Counted from the stretch's first letter, positions 16,891 through 26,170 are shown. The stretch is 64,000 bases of DNA from Saprospiraceae bacterium (GCA_016787285.1 JAEUUV010000235.1:1-64000); one strand, 5' to 3'. The notes: a model not told the origin generated them from the letters alone. Program-made: numbers and translations.

Positions 16891-18278
16891 CCCAGCAGCC
16901 ATTCCTTTTCGGTCAGTACGGCTTCGGCTTCGATTTGACGGCGCAATTCATGAGCGGCTTCGGTATCGTTCGGATCGAGCCGTATGATAATGCGGGTGAA
17001 GCGGGCAATATTCAGGTAGTTTTCGCGGTGGTAACCTACGTCTCGTTGGCGGCGAATGTAGTTTTTGATACTGTCGAGATGGCTTTCCAGCAGTTCGAAT
17101 TCACCGGTTTCAAAGTAGATTTTCAACTGCAGGGTTTTGGCATTCATTCCGTTGATAAAATCCTTGTAGTCGGCGCGTTGGAGGTGTAGCAGCGATTCGC
17201 GGTATTGCTGCCTGGTGTAGGCCACGCGAGCCATGTTGAGGCTGAAGGAGGATTCACGATACCGGCGTTCGAGGGCAGGTTTGTATTTTTGGATAAACTC
17301 CTCGGCCCAGGCCACTTCCTGCAGCCGGATGGCCACGCCTACAATGTTGTGGTAAGCAAACCGCGAAATCATACCGTTTTCCAGCAGCAAGTTACGGACA
17401 AGGGCTTCCCGGTACAGTTCGAAGGTAGCCCGATACCAACCATTATCGCTTGTTTCGTTGCTTTTTTTGATGCCGAAATTGATGGCCAGCAAGTACAGCG
17501 CGCGCAGTTCGTCGGTCGGGAATTGGTCGGCGTGGGTGCTCAGGATTTCGCGAAAGCGGGAGAAGTGCATTTCGGCAGCCGGGTCGGCTAAAAAGTGGCA
17601 GCCGTGGTAGTACAACGCGATGGCCGGAATTTCGAGCAGACCTTCCGCTTCCACATGTGCAAACCCCGCCTCCAGCAGCCCGAACCGGTACGGTGCTCGC
17701 GTTACAGCCTGATGGGAAAGGGCAAAACATACGTGGCGCAGTTTGCGGGCGATGTAGGTTTTGTCCATCAGGTCGGAAATTTCCTGCAAGTTGAAGGCCT
17801 CGTAGCGCTTGGCTGCCGAGGCCGACTGAAACTGTTCCAGTTCGATACGGTGCAGGTCGTCGAAATATTCGGCGTGCCGAAATGGCCGGGCTTCCCGGCT
17901 TTGGCGGGCTTCGCGCAGAGATACCTCGGCGTGCCTGGGCAGGTTTCGTTTTCGATAAGCGCCCGCAAGACGGATTTTGTTGCGCTCCAAGTCGGCAAAC
18001 TTTTCCTGATACATCAAGTAGTGCTCCAGCAGTTTGAGCAGGTCGCTGTTAGCAAGCCGGAGTTTTTGATCGTCGTAGGTCAAGCCGGGGTAAGCAGCCG
18101 ACCATGCAGCGTCCGACTGCGGTGCGAAACTATTTTCGTTGCAGTGGCGCAGGTAGTCGAACAGACCCACTAACTGTGTTTTCTGGTTAAAAAACGGGGA
18201 CCTAACGAACTTGTCGAATGCCCGAAGTTCGGATTTGGCGAGGGAGGAGAAGGCCTCCCAGAGGCGTGTGTTTTGCAT
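16875..18278 (-). CDS. Helical repeat protein of unknown function
   Basis: A 467-residue cytoplasmic protein without signal peptide or membrane segment. It is almost wholly alpha-helical and looks TPR-like, with paired helices in the C-terminal half (RVAYTRQQYRESLLHLQRA, LQLKIYFETGEFELLESHL). The N-terminus (LAKSELRAFDKFVRSPFFN) is a pattern I associate with uncharacterised Bacteroidota proteins. I do not recognise a function. Its last three residues and TGA are encoded in a family C repeat, so the original end may have been altered. It stands between two minus-strand genes with about 30 bases before the phosphorylase gene end. Confidence 0.75.
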   Translation of the reverse strand: MQNTRLWEAFSSLAKSELRAFDKFVRSPFFNQKTQLVGLFDYLRHCNENSFAPQSDAAWSAAYPGLTYDDQKLRLANSDLLKLLEHYLMYQEKFADLERNKIRLAGAYRKRNLPRHAEVSLREARQSREARPFRHAEYFDDLHRIELEQFQSASAAKRYEAFNLQEISDLMDKTYIARKLRHVCFALSHQAVTRAPYRFGLLEAGFAHVEAEGLLEIPAIALYYHGCHFLADPAAEMHFSRFREILSTHADQFPTDELRALYLLAINFGIKKSNETSDNGWYRATFELYREALVRNLLLENGMISRFAYHNIVGVAIRLQEVAWAEEFIQKYKPALERRYRESSFSLNMARVAYTRQQYRESLLHLQRADYKDFINGMNAKTLQLKIYFETGEFELLESHLDSIKNYIRRQRDVGYHRENYLNIARFTRIIIRLDPNDTEAAHELRRQIEAEAVLTEKEWLLGRLIG

Positions 18279-18310
18279 TTTAATAGTTGCGGGTAGAGAC
18301 CGACTGTCTT

Positions 18311-19195
18311 CTATAAAGTGACAAAAACGCCTGCAATTCGCTCCAAAGCCGTCACAATCAAACGCTCTACGGCTTTCCCGGTATCCTTGCTGAATTGTCC
18401 CAATGGCCGGTTAGCAATTACCGCGCTTAGCGAAATGGCCCGGTGGCCGAGCAAACGACACAGGCCGAACATGGCAGCCGTTTCCATTTCGAGGTTCAGA
18501 ATCCGGGTGTTGTCAAAACTGAATTGTTGCAACAAGTCAAGATAGCCGGGCAGCCGCACAGGCGCGCGCAGTTGCCGGCCCTGCGGGCCGTAAAAGCCGG
18601 GGTTGGTAGCGGTGAAACCCTGGTAAAATTCGTCGGAAAACTGCCCGATCAGCGCCGGATCGGCGGGTGCAAAGTACGGCGCCAGCGGAAACGACCAGGA
18701 GTCGCCGAAATGCGCGCGCAGGGCGTTCGTCACCGGGTGCTGCTGTTGATCGAGGGCTGCGTAAAACTGCAACAACCCGTCCAGCCCGATACCGCCTGTG
18801 GAAGTCACCAGCCCGTCCACCGGAATTTCGGCTTGCAAACCGCCCGCCGTACCGAGCCGGATCAGTGTCAGTGGAGTGGGGGAGGGTTTGGGTTGGCGAG
18901 TTTGGAAGTCAATATTGAACAGGGCGTCCAGTTCGTTCACCACGATGTCAATATTATCGGGGCCGATGCCGGAAGAAATCACACTCAGGCGCTGTTTGCC
19001 GAGCCAGCCGGTGTGGGTGACAAACTCGCGTTTGCGCACCCGGTGCTCAATGCGGTCGAAGTGGCGGCTGACCTTGGCCACCCGATCCTGATCGCCTACG
19101 GTGATGATGAGCGGCGCGATTTGTTCGGGCAGCAGGTTCAGGTGGTACACGCTGCCGTCTTTGTTCAGAATAAGTTCGGACTCCCGGATTTTCAT
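18311..19195 (-). CDS. Nucleoside phosphorylase (uridine phosphorylase-like)
   Basis: A 294-residue member of the PNP/UDP phosphorylase family. Such enzymes split nucleosides with phosphate to a base and ribose-1-phosphate in salvage. Motifs are IITVGDQDRVAKVSRHFD (phosphate site), ISSGIGPDNIDIVVNELDALF, LIRLGTAGGLQAEIPVDGLV and LNLEMETAAMFGLCRLLGHRAISL, the last with the conserved ME-E ribose-binding segment. The ATG at 19195 is used because the conserved N-terminus begins there; the frame is open up to 19300. The substrate (uridine or purine) is uncertain. It is divergent from the DUF721 gene. Confidence 0.88.
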   Translation of the reverse strand: MKIRESELILNKDGSVYHLNLLPEQIAPLIITVGDQDRVAKVSRHFDRIEHRVRKREFVTHTGWLGKQRLSVISSGIGPDNIDIVVNELDALFNIDFQTRQPKPSPTPLTLIRLGTAGGLQAEIPVDGLVTSTGGIGLDGLLQFYAALDQQQHPVTNALRAHFGDSWSFPLAPYFAPADPALIGQFSDEFYQGFTATNPGFYGPQGRQLRAPVRLPGYLDLLQQFSFDNTRILNLEMETAAMFGLCRLLGHRAISLSAVIANRPLGQFSKDTGKAVERLIVTALERIAGVFVTL

Positions 19196-19303
19196 GGCAA
19201 GCAGTTTTTTTCGCCGTGAAAATACGGCTTGTTTTGCCGTTCCTTTGCACTGGATTTTCCGCAAAATCATCCGCCGTTTCAGCGCACCAAAACACAACAC
19301 GGC

Positions 19304-19594
19304 ATGAAGAAAAAAAACGACCTTTCCTTGCAGGAGGCCATGCAGGCCATGTTGCGAGAATACCGCCTTGAACCGCAGGTGAATGAGGCGCGAGTCAAAA
19401 TGTTGTGGGCAAAACTGATGGGGAAGACAATCTCTACCTACACATCGAATATCTCCGTGCGCAAAAACGTGCTCTACCTCACCATCCTTTCCGCTCCCCT
19501 CAAGCAGGAACTTTCCTACGCCAAAGACAAGATCAAAGACCTGCTCAACGACGAAATGGGGGAGGAGTTTGTGAAAGATGTGGTCATTCGATGA
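19304..19594 (+). CDS. DUF721 (DciA-like) domain protein
   Basis: A 96-residue protein. The core is the DUF721 domain: LQEAMQAMLREYRLEPQVNEARV, then VRKNVLYLTILSAPLKQELSYAKDKI. In other bacteria DUF721 proteins such as DciA help load the replicative helicase; the Bacteroidota form is a short stand-alone version, so that role is only inferred. ATG at 19304 is used; upstream frame has no similarity. The TGA stop is followed directly by a family B inverted repeat. Confidence 0.8.
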   Translation: MKKKNDLSLQEAMQAMLREYRLEPQVNEARVKMLWAKLMGKTISTYTSNISVRKNVLYLTILSAPLKQELSYAKDKIKDLLNDEMGEEFVKDVVIR

Positions 19595-19677
19595 AGGTTT
19601 GGAGGTTTCTGGTTGGAAGGTTGGAAGATTTCTGGCTCGTTAACCTTCCAACCAGAAACCTCCAAACCAGAAACCTT
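19594..19677. repeat. ACCAGAAACC-word inverted repeat (family B), copy 2
   Basis: The left arm (19594-19622, AAGGTTTGGAGGTTTCTGGT and on) pairs with the right arm (19642-19677) except for a 7-base insertion in the right arm. It fills the whole gap between the stop codons of two convergent genes, overlapping the minus-strand TAA at 19676-19678. It could serve as a shared bidirectional terminator. Confidence 0.85.
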
Positions 19678-20656
19678 AATTTTTATCCGGGCGCTTGCCG
19701 GCGTTCAGGAAATCCTGATAGGCTTTCAGATTTTCCCATTCGCCGTTGGCGGCCAGTAAGGCTTGTGCCGACCAGGTGCCGGGGTCGTGCATGACATAGC
19801 GGGAGCCGGCTTCGGCGAGAATGTCTTTGAGTTGCTGCACCGAGGTGGCGGCCAACTGGCCGTAGGTGGTAATGCCGGCGTTGAACAGCAGTTGCTCGAT
19901 TTTTGGGCCGATGCCTTCCACGATTTTAAGGTCGTCGCGCGGGCCGCCGGTTATGGCGGCTACAAGTGGGGCGGCTTCGGCTGCCGGCTGCTGTTCGGGT
20001 TCCGGAACCGGGGTTTGAAGCACCGGCGCGTCGCCAAGTTCCGAAATCGGGATCATGCTTTCGCGCGAGACCGGTTCGACAAAAACTACGCTTTCGCCGT
20101 CAGGGGCGGTCGTTGCTACCAGTTCCGGCGCAGGAGTTGGTTTTTCCTCAACTTCCGGTGTCGGGGCGGGTTGTTCCGGCTCCGGCTCGGAAATTTCAAC
20201 GGCGATTCCGGCATGCGACTGCGTGTCTATTTCCAGCGGGATGGACTCGCTTACTGCGGTTTCCGGCTCAAGACTCAGTCCGAGTTCCGATTCGAGTTGG
20301 CGGTTGCGAGCCAGTATTTTCTCCATGTCGCTCTGGAGAATGGTGAACTGGGTACTTTGGGTGTCCGCTTCCCAGGTCAGGGTCTTGATCCGGTTTTCGA
20401 GCGAGGCCTGATCCGATTCGAGGGTAGCTAATCTTGCTTTCAGATCGTCGGCTTCCGTGCGGAGGGCGATATTTGTGGCGGAGAGGCTTGTATTTTCGAG
20501 CCGGAGTTTTTCCGCTTCCTGCCGGTATTTGCTCCAAAGCACCCAACCCAGCCAAAGCCCGATCAGACCTGCCACGAGGAGCATAAACAAAATTTCGAAC
20601 GTGTGGGTGGTAAAAGTTCCGGTTCCGGGGCCTTGAAATACGTCTTGCTGAAACAT
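19676..20656 (-). CDS. Membrane-anchored coiled-coil protein with C-terminal helix-hairpin-helix domain
   Basis: A 326-residue protein. One membrane helix lies near residues 18-42 (FEILFMLLVAGLIGLWLGWVLW), followed by a coiled coil (about 43-125), then a Pro/Glu/Val-rich linker, then a small helical domain (about 235-326) with the helix-hairpin-helix motif DLKIVEGIGPKIEQLLFNAGI. This C-terminal domain is common at the end of Bacteroidota proteins of unknown role and resembles DNA/protein-binding HhH units. It sits 44 bases after an OmpA-like gene on the same strand, so both may act at the cell envelope. Function is not known. Confidence 0.8.
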   Translation of the reverse strand: MFQQDVFQGPGTGTFTTHTFEILFMLLVAGLIGLWLGWVLWSKYRQEAEKLRLENTSLSATNIALRTEADDLKARLATLESDQASLENRIKTLTWEADTQSTQFTILQSDMEKILARNRQLESELGLSLEPETAVSESIPLEIDTQSHAGIAVEISEPEPEQPAPTPEVEEKPTPAPELVATTAPDGESVVFVEPVSRESMIPISELGDAPVLQTPVPEPEQQPAAEAAPLVAAITGGPRDDLKIVEGIGPKIEQLLFNAGITTYGQLAATSVQQLKDILAEAGSRYVMHDPGTWSAQALLAANGEWENLKAYQDFLNAGKRPDKN

Positions 20657-20700
20657 GTATCTGGATTGGAAAATGGTGAAATGGATGCAGGTTTGTCGGG

Positions 20701-21300
20701 TTAACGGCCGACGCGGACTTCCACGCGGCGGTTTTGGTACCGCCCGCGCGGGTTGTCATTGGTGGCTACGGGTTTTTTCTCGCCTTCGGATTTGCACACA
20801 ATCTGCTTCCTCTGCACGCCTTTGGCGATCAGGATGTCGCGGATATTTTTTGCTCGACGCAAGGCGAAGGCGTGGTTTGTTTTGCTGTCGCCCACGTTGT
20901 CGGTATGGCCGGTCAGCGTAACGGTATTGCCGGATTCGACCAACTGATTGGCCAGCCGGGAGAGGTAGTCGTCAATGTCGGCATTATCCTCCTTGCGCGT
21001 TGAGTTGTAGGGAAAATGAATCAGCGCATGGTCTGCAAGTTCCTCTACATGCGCTTTGGTGATATCTGGCTCGGAAGGCTGAGGCGCAGGTGTTTTTTCT
21101 TCCGGTTCCATAGCACCGGAATTTTCGGTTTCGATCCCGGTATTGTCCTGACTCAGGACGCTTTCCGGCTCGAAGGGTACGGCTTGTTGTGCTGCTACGG
21201 GCTGGTCCCCACACTGCTGTTTGATGCCGCACACATACCAGTACCAACTTATAGCGCTCCACAACACAAAAACAGCCACCACTAAAACGCGTGAACTCAT
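20701..21300 (-). CDS. OmpA-like peptidoglycan-binding protein
   Basis: A 199-residue protein with an N-terminal membrane anchor (VLVVAVFVLWSAISWYW), a short acidic Pro/Glu linker and a C-terminal OmpA domain (about 90-199). The OmpA signature is TVTLTGHTDNVGD followed by ALRRAKNIRDILIAKGV and the closing NRRVEVRV. The domain binds the diaminopimelate of peptidoglycan; here it would tether the inner membrane side to the wall. I start at 21300 (MSSRVL); the frame extends to 21375 without support. It is the first gene of a pair with the coiled-coil/HhH gene. Confidence 0.88.
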   Translation of the reverse strand: MSSRVLVVAVFVLWSAISWYWYVCGIKQQCGDQPVAAQQAVPFEPESVLSQDNTGIETENSGAMEPEEKTPAPQPSEPDITKAHVEELADHALIHFPYNSTRKEDNADIDDYLSRLANQLVESGNTVTLTGHTDNVGDSKTNHAFALRRAKNIRDILIAKGVQRKQIVCKSEGEKKPVATNDNPRGRYQNRRVEVRVGR

Positions 21301-21419
21301 ACGGATCGGGTTTGAAAAATTGACACAAAAGACTGAGCGGCAAAGTAAACAGTTATCTTTCAAAATATGACTCAAAACATTTACGCGATTTCTGGGTTCC
21401 GAATCGGAACTTTGCCGCT

Positions 21420-23222
21420 ATGAACAAAGAAGAACCCAAACCAAGGCTTTCCCGGGAATCGCTTCAGGAAGCGCTCCGGATTTTCGAGTTTATCCGACCG
21501 TACCGCTATCAGTTTGTTTTCGGACTCGTCCTGTTGTTCCTTTCCAGCAGTATTTTTATGGTTTTTCCCTACCTGATCGGGAAAATGTTGGATGTGGCCC
21601 AAGGGGTTGTGGTAGATTTCGACCTGAAACGCATGGGCGTCTGGTTGGTCGCCATTTTGGCCGTACAGGGGGTGATTTCGTACCTGCGCGTGATGATGTT
21701 TGCCACCGTAAGCGAGCGCGGCACCGCCGATGTGCGCAAAGCCCTGTACCAGCGACTGATCGCACTACCCATTGTTTTTTTTGAAAAAAGCCGGGTAGGG
21801 GAGTTGGTCAGCCGCCTCACCAACGACGTGGAAAAACTGTACAACACGCTGTATTTCATCCTGGCAGAATTTATCCGGCAGGTCATCGTACTCATCGGCG
21901 GCGTGGCCCTGCTCACCTGGATGGCGCCCAAATTAGCGGGTGTCATGCTGGCCACATTCCCGGTCATTGTGATCGGCGCCCTGATTTTTGGTCGCTGGGT
22001 GCGCAAACTTTCCAAAAAACGGCAAGACATCCTTGGCGAAACCAACACCGTGCTGGACGAAACCCTTCAGACCATCCACGCCGTCAAGGCGTTCACAAAC
22101 GAATCGTTCGAGCGGATGCGCTACGGCCGCGCCAACGATCAAGTGGTGGGGGTGTCTATGCGTTATGCCCGCGGGCGTGCTGTTTTTGCAGTTTTCATCA
22201 TCACCATGCTGTTTGGCGCCCTGTTTTTTGTCATCGGCTTCGGGATGCACCTCGTGCAAACAGGCCGGATGACGGCGGGCGAACTGATAACCTTCGTAAC
22301 CTATACGGCTATCATCGGAGGCGCCATTGCCGGCCTTGGCAACTTTTACACCGAATTGGTCGGCGCGGTCGGCGCTACGGAGCGTGTACGCGAAATTTTG
22401 CGCAGCCCGACAGAATTTGAAGAACGCCCACAAACCAACCACGCCGCCGGACGCCTCACCGGAAATATCCGCTTCGAAAATGTGCATTTTTCCTACCCGA
22501 CCCGCCCCGATGTGGAAGTGCTGAAAGGGGTAAGTCTGACCATCCCTTCCGGAAAAAAAGTAGCCTTGGTGGGCCAGAGCGGCGCGGGCAAATCCACCAT
22601 CATGCAACTGTTGCTCCAGTTCCACCGCCTGAGCGCGGGCGATATCCGGATTGACGGCACAAGCATTTACGAATACGGCCTGGAATCTTACCGGAGCAAC
22701 TTCGCAATTGTCCCCCAAGAGGTTATCCTCTTTGGTGGTACGATCCGGGAAAATATTCTGTACGGCAAACCGAATGCTTCCGAGGCGGAAATTATAGAAG
22801 CCGCCCGGAAGGCCAACGCGCTCGATTTTATCAACCGATTTCCCGATGGCTTCGACACTATCGTGGGCGAGCGCGGCATCAAACTCTCGGGCGGGCAGCG
22901 CCAACGGATCGCTATTGCCCGGGCCATCCTGCGCGATCCGGCCATTCTGCTGCTCGACGAGGCCACATCCTCGCTCGATGCCGAAAGTGAACGCGTGGTG
23001 CAGGAAGCCCTCAACAACCTCATGGAAGGACGCACCAGCATCATCATCGCGCACCGCTTGGCCACCGTCCGCGAGGTGGACTGCATTTATGTGCTGGAAG
23101 GTGGTCAGATTGTGGAGCAAGGTACCCACGACGGACTTTCGGCTATTCAGAACGGCGTGTACAGTAGCTTAGCCAAGTTGCAATTCGACAAGGTGGATAT
23201 TGCACCAAAAATGGAGGCTTAA
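21420..23222 (+). CDS. ABC transporter, fused permease-ATPase (MsbA/lipid exporter type)
   Basis: A 600-residue half-transporter. Six membrane helices span about residues 25-310. The ATPase domain has Walker A GQSGAGKST (near residue 386), Q-loop VPQEV, signature LSGGQRQR (near 490), Walker B ILLLDEATSSLD, and the H-loop histidine in IIIAHRLATV. The arrangement fits an exporter of the MsbA/multidrug type acting as a homodimer; the substrate, perhaps a lipid, is inferred only. A weak -7-like GAACTTTG lies seven bases before the ATG. Confidence 0.92.
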   Translation: MNKEEPKPRLSRESLQEALRIFEFIRPYRYQFVFGLVLLFLSSSIFMVFPYLIGKMLDVAQGVVVDFDLKRMGVWLVAILAVQGVISYLRVMMFATVSERGTADVRKALYQRLIALPIVFFEKSRVGELVSRLTNDVEKLYNTLYFILAEFIRQVIVLIGGVALLTWMAPKLAGVMLATFPVIVIGALIFGRWVRKLSKKRQDILGETNTVLDETLQTIHAVKAFTNESFERMRYGRANDQVVGVSMRYARGRAVFAVFIITMLFGALFFVIGFGMHLVQTGRMTAGELITFVTYTAIIGGAIAGLGNFYTELVGAVGATERVREILRSPTEFEERPQTNHAAGRLTGNIRFENVHFSYPTRPDVEVLKGVSLTIPSGKKVALVGQSGAGKSTIMQLLLQFHRLSAGDIRIDGTSIYEYGLESYRSNFAIVPQEVILFGGTIRENILYGKPNASEAEIIEAARKANALDFINRFPDGFDTIVGERGIKLSGGQRQRIAIARAILRDPAILLLDEATSSLDAESERVVQEALNNLMEGRTSIIIAHRLATVREVDCIYVLEGGQIVEQGTHDGLSAIQNGVYSSLAKLQFDKVDIAPKMEA

Positions 23223-23381
23223 CTACCGGAAGGACTGCGACCTTTGTTCCAGAAACGCCGTCTGAGGAATTATGCCGGCTGTGGTGCGGTTTTTGCCCAA
23301 GTTGAAATCCTGTTAACATCTTTTCCAAAACATACCGGACATCCCGTCGTTTGCTGGTGTCTTACTACGAAAAAACTATCC

Positions 23382-24065
23382 ATGCGCAAGCCAAACACTG
23401 CATTTTGCAAGTACCTGCCCCTCTTCCTGCTGCTTTTTTCCGCACTTTTTACCACGCTCTTCGCGCAGCAGCACAATGCTGCAGAAGACGACGGCTGGGT
23501 ATTGAAAAAGGAAAAGTCGGGTATCAAAATTTACTACCGCAAAACTTCGGATGTACACGAACTGAAATTAGCCACTACGCTGAATGCATCACTTCCGGCA
23601 GTGGCCCAGATGCTTGATGAGGTGCAGTATTTCCCGAAATGGGGCTACAAAATTTCCGAAACCCGACTCGTCAAGCGTATTTCGCCCACCGAAATGATTT
23701 ATTACGCACGGGTAGATTTTCCCTGGCCCCTGAGCGACCGCGACCTCGTGCTGCACACCAAACTCCACCAAGACCCGGAACACCGCACGATTACCTCTAC
23801 CAGTGTGGCCGAGTCGGGCCATTTGCCCGAGTACAAAGGCGTCGTGCGTATGCACAAGGCAAACACCAAATGGACCGTTCGTCCCGGCTCGGGTAACAAC
23901 TTGCAACTGGAGTACTACCTGTACTCCGATCCGGGCGGCAGCTTGCCCGATTGGGTAGTGAACCTGGCGCTCGACATGGGGCCACGCGAAACCATTAACC
24001 GGATGCGGGAAACCCTGAAGGAGCCGCGCTACCACAACGTCAAACTGGCGCACATCAAGGAATAA
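23382..24065 (+). CDS. Secreted START-like domain protein
   Basis: A 227-residue protein with a signal peptide (LPLFLLLFSALFTTLFAQ). The mature part is one START/SRPBCC-type lipid- or ligand-binding domain: GWVLKKEKSGIKIYYRK, then VAQMLDEVQYFPKWGY, FPWPLSDRDLVL, and LEYYLYSDPGGSLPDWVVN. Secreted START proteins are common in Bacteroidota and have no fixed function. I start at ATG 23382, where the signal peptide begins; upstream frame to 23244 lacks support. A strong terminator hairpin follows. Confidence 0.87.
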   Translation: MRKPNTAFCKYLPLFLLLFSALFTTLFAQQHNAAEDDGWVLKKEKSGIKIYYRKTSDVHELKLATTLNASLPAVAQMLDEVQYFPKWGYKISETRLVKRISPTEMIYYARVDFPWPLSDRDLVLHTKLHQDPEHRTITSTSVAESGHLPEYKGVVRMHKANTKWTVRPGSGNNLQLEYYLYSDPGGSLPDWVVNLALDMGPRETINRMRETLKEPRYHNVKLAHIKE

Positions 24066-24092
24066 TTCTTCCACCGGCTACCAACAATGGGG

Positions 24093-24131
24093 CAAAAGTG
24101 CTGTTCTTCGCAGGACAGCACTTTTGTTTTT
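24093..24131 (+). terminator. Terminator-like hairpin directly before the UbiD start
   Basis: A perfect 12-bp stem CAAAAGTGCTGT/ACAGCACTTTTG (24093-24104 with 24114-24125) is followed by TTTTT and, one base later, the ATG of the next gene. It ends the START-protein transcript, and leaves no leader for a separate ubiD transcript unless initiation occurs inside the hairpin. Confidence 0.85.
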
Positions 24132-25949
24132 ATGGCCTACTCCAGTTTGCGCGATGCCGTGCGCGACCTCGAACGAAACGGTATGTTGCTCCGAATCCGG
24201 GAAGAAGTTGACCCGAACCTTGAAATGGCGGAAATCCACCGCCAGATGTACAACCGACAGGGGCCTGCCATCCTGTACGAACGGGTGAAAGGCAGTCCGT
24301 TCCAGGCGGTCAGCAACCTGTACGGCACCTTCCAGCAAACGGAATTCCTGTTTCGCCACACCCTGGAGCGCGTCAAGCGCGTGGTCGAATTGAAAAAAGA
24401 CCCCGCCGTCTTTTTCAAAAAGCCCGGGCCTTACTTGTCGGCGCCCTTGACGGCTATTTCCGCCCTGCCGCTGCACAACCCGTTTTCCGTACCGGTGGCC
24501 TACGGCGCTACGACGGTCGGCCAACTGCCCCAAATCAAAAGTTGGCCGATGGACGGCGGGGCATTCGTCACTTTGCCCCAAGTGTTCACCGAAGACCCCG
24601 AGATGCCCGGCGCCATGCACTCCAACCTCGGCATGTACCGCATCCAGATTTCCGGCAACGACTATGTGCCGGATGAGGAAGTCGGGCTGCACTACCAGAT
24701 TCACCGTGGCATCGGCGTGCACCACGAAAAATACAACCGCCTTGACAAGCCGTTCCGGTGCAGCATTTTCGTGGGCGGGCCGCCCAGCCATGCATTTGCC
24801 GCTATTATGCCCATGCCGGAGGGTTTGAGTGAACTGACGTTTGCCGGCATGCTCGCCGGACGCCGGTTCCGCTACTCCCGCCGCGACGGCTACGTGCTGA
24901 GCAACGACGCCGACTTTGTCATCACCGGCGAAATTGTGAAAAATTTGAAAAAACCGGAAGGCCCGTTCGGCGACCATCTCGGTTATTACTCGCTGACGCA
25001 CGACTTCCCCGTCATGCGCGTGCACAAGGTATTTCATCGTAAAGACCCGCTCTGGCATTTCACCGCAGTGGGGCGGCCGCCGGCGGAAGACAGCAGTTTC
25101 GGTTGGCTCATTCACGAGTTGGTGGCGCCGCTTACGCCGCAGGAATTCCCAGGGTTGAAGGAACTGCACGCCGTGGACGCCTCCGGGGTGCATCCGCTGT
25201 TGCTGGCCATCGGGCACGAACGCTATATGCCGTTCCGGGAGCGCGTACCGGAAGAAATCCTGACCATCGCTAACCGAATTCTCGGTTCGGGCCAGACTTC
25301 GCTGGCCAAGTTTCTGTTCATTGCCGCCTCCGACGACAACCCGAACCTCGATACCCACGACATCCCGCATTTTTTCCAGCACGTACTCGAACGCGTGGAC
25401 TGGTCGCGCGATCTGCATTTCCAGACCCGCACCACGATTGACACGCTGGACTACTCCGGCACCGGCTGGAACGAAGGCTCCAAAGTGGTGGTGGCTTGTC
25501 GGGGAGAAAAACGCAGGACCCTGAAAGCCGAACTTCCGCCGAATTTCACGTTGCCTGCCGGCTTCACCGACCCGCAGTTCTGTTTGCCGGGCGTGCTGGC
25601 GATTCAGGCGCCGGCCTTTGCGGCGGATGCGCCGGCCCGCGAACAAGCCGAGCAGTTGTGCCGGGCACTGGAGCCATTTGATCTTCAGCATGTGCCGCTG
25701 ATCCTGCTGGTGGACGACAGCCGGTTCACCGCCGCCACACTGAATAATTTTCTCTGGGTGGCGTTCACCCGGGCCAATCCCGGCCACGATACGTACGGTG
25801 TACGGGCGTTTACCGAATTCAAACATTGGGGCTGCCACGGTCCGCTCGTGCTGGATTCCCGAAAAAAACCGCACCATGCCCCCGAATTGGTAGTGGACCC
25901 GCAAGTGCAGCAGCGCGTGGAGCAACTGCTGTCCCGGTATTCGTTTTGA
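24132..25949 (+). CDS. UbiD family decarboxylase (menaquinone-type)
   Basis: A 605-residue prenylated-FMN-dependent decarboxylase of the UbiD family. The N-terminus MAYSSLRDAVRDLERNG fits homologues and decides the start at 24132. Conserved segments are FQAVSNLYGTFQQTEF, the YRIQISGNDYVPDEEVGLHYQIHRG region with the metal/phosphate-binding residues, IFVGGPPSHAFAA, and EGPFGDHLGYYS, which carries the acidic catalytic residues. At about 600 residues it resembles the long form in Bacteroidota usually annotated for menaquinone biosynthesis; substrate is inferred. No ubiX-like flavin prenyltransferase is beside it. Confidence 0.9.
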   Translation: MAYSSLRDAVRDLERNGMLLRIREEVDPNLEMAEIHRQMYNRQGPAILYERVKGSPFQAVSNLYGTFQQTEFLFRHTLERVKRVVELKKDPAVFFKKPGPYLSAPLTAISALPLHNPFSVPVAYGATTVGQLPQIKSWPMDGGAFVTLPQVFTEDPEMPGAMHSNLGMYRIQISGNDYVPDEEVGLHYQIHRGIGVHHEKYNRLDKPFRCSIFVGGPPSHAFAAIMPMPEGLSELTFAGMLAGRRFRYSRRDGYVLSNDADFVITGEIVKNLKKPEGPFGDHLGYYSLTHDFPVMRVHKVFHRKDPLWHFTAVGRPPAEDSSFGWLIHELVAPLTPQEFPGLKELHAVDASGVHPLLLAIGHERYMPFRERVPEEILTIANRILGSGQTSLAKFLFIAASDDNPNLDTHDIPHFFQHVLERVDWSRDLHFQTRTTIDTLDYSGTGWNEGSKVVVACRGEKRRTLKAELPPNFTLPAGFTDPQFCLPGVLAIQAPAFAADAPAREQAEQLCRALEPFDLQHVPLILLVDDSRFTAATLNNFLWVAFTRANPGHDTYGVRAFTEFKHWGCHGPLVLDSRKKPHHAPELVVDPQVQQRVEQLLSRYSF

Positions 25950-25999
25950 TCGTTAATTCCGGGGCAGCGGAAATTTTTTCAGGAAAATTTTCCAGACCG

Positions 26000-26032
26000 T
26001 TTGGAAAAGTACGCGCGTCGCGTTTACCTTTG
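26000..26032 (+). promoter_or_regulatory. Bacteroidota-type promoter of tRNA-Glu
   Basis: TTTG (26000-26003) and TACCTTTG (26025-26032) are 21 bases apart, a near-ideal match to the TTTG-N19-21-TAnnTTTG promoter form. The tRNA starts 51 bases after it. Confidence 0.8.
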
Positions 26033-26082
26033 CCCCGCTCTTTTCAGGAGGGTGATTTTTTGATTAAACTTTTCCTGAAAAC

Positions 26083-26154
26083 GGCCCGTTCGTCTAGGGG
26101 TTAGGACGCATCCCTTTCACGGATGAAACACGGGTTCGATTCCCGTACGGGCTA
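26083..26154 (+). tRNA. tRNA-Glu (TTC)
   Basis: Acceptor stem GGCCCGT pairs with ACGGGCT (a G-U at 1:72). The TTCGTCTAG segment at positions 8-15 is typical of tRNA-Glu. The anticodon loop contains TTC, and the T arm has TTCGATT. CCA is not encoded. Confidence 0.97.
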
Positions 26155-26170
26155 CTACTGAAAAACATAA

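Noticed and set aside
24078..25925. A 615-codon minus-strand frame opposite the UbiD gene
   Set aside because: The plus-strand protein has clear UbiD family motifs; the opposite frame is rich in His/Arg/Gln with no recognisable domain.
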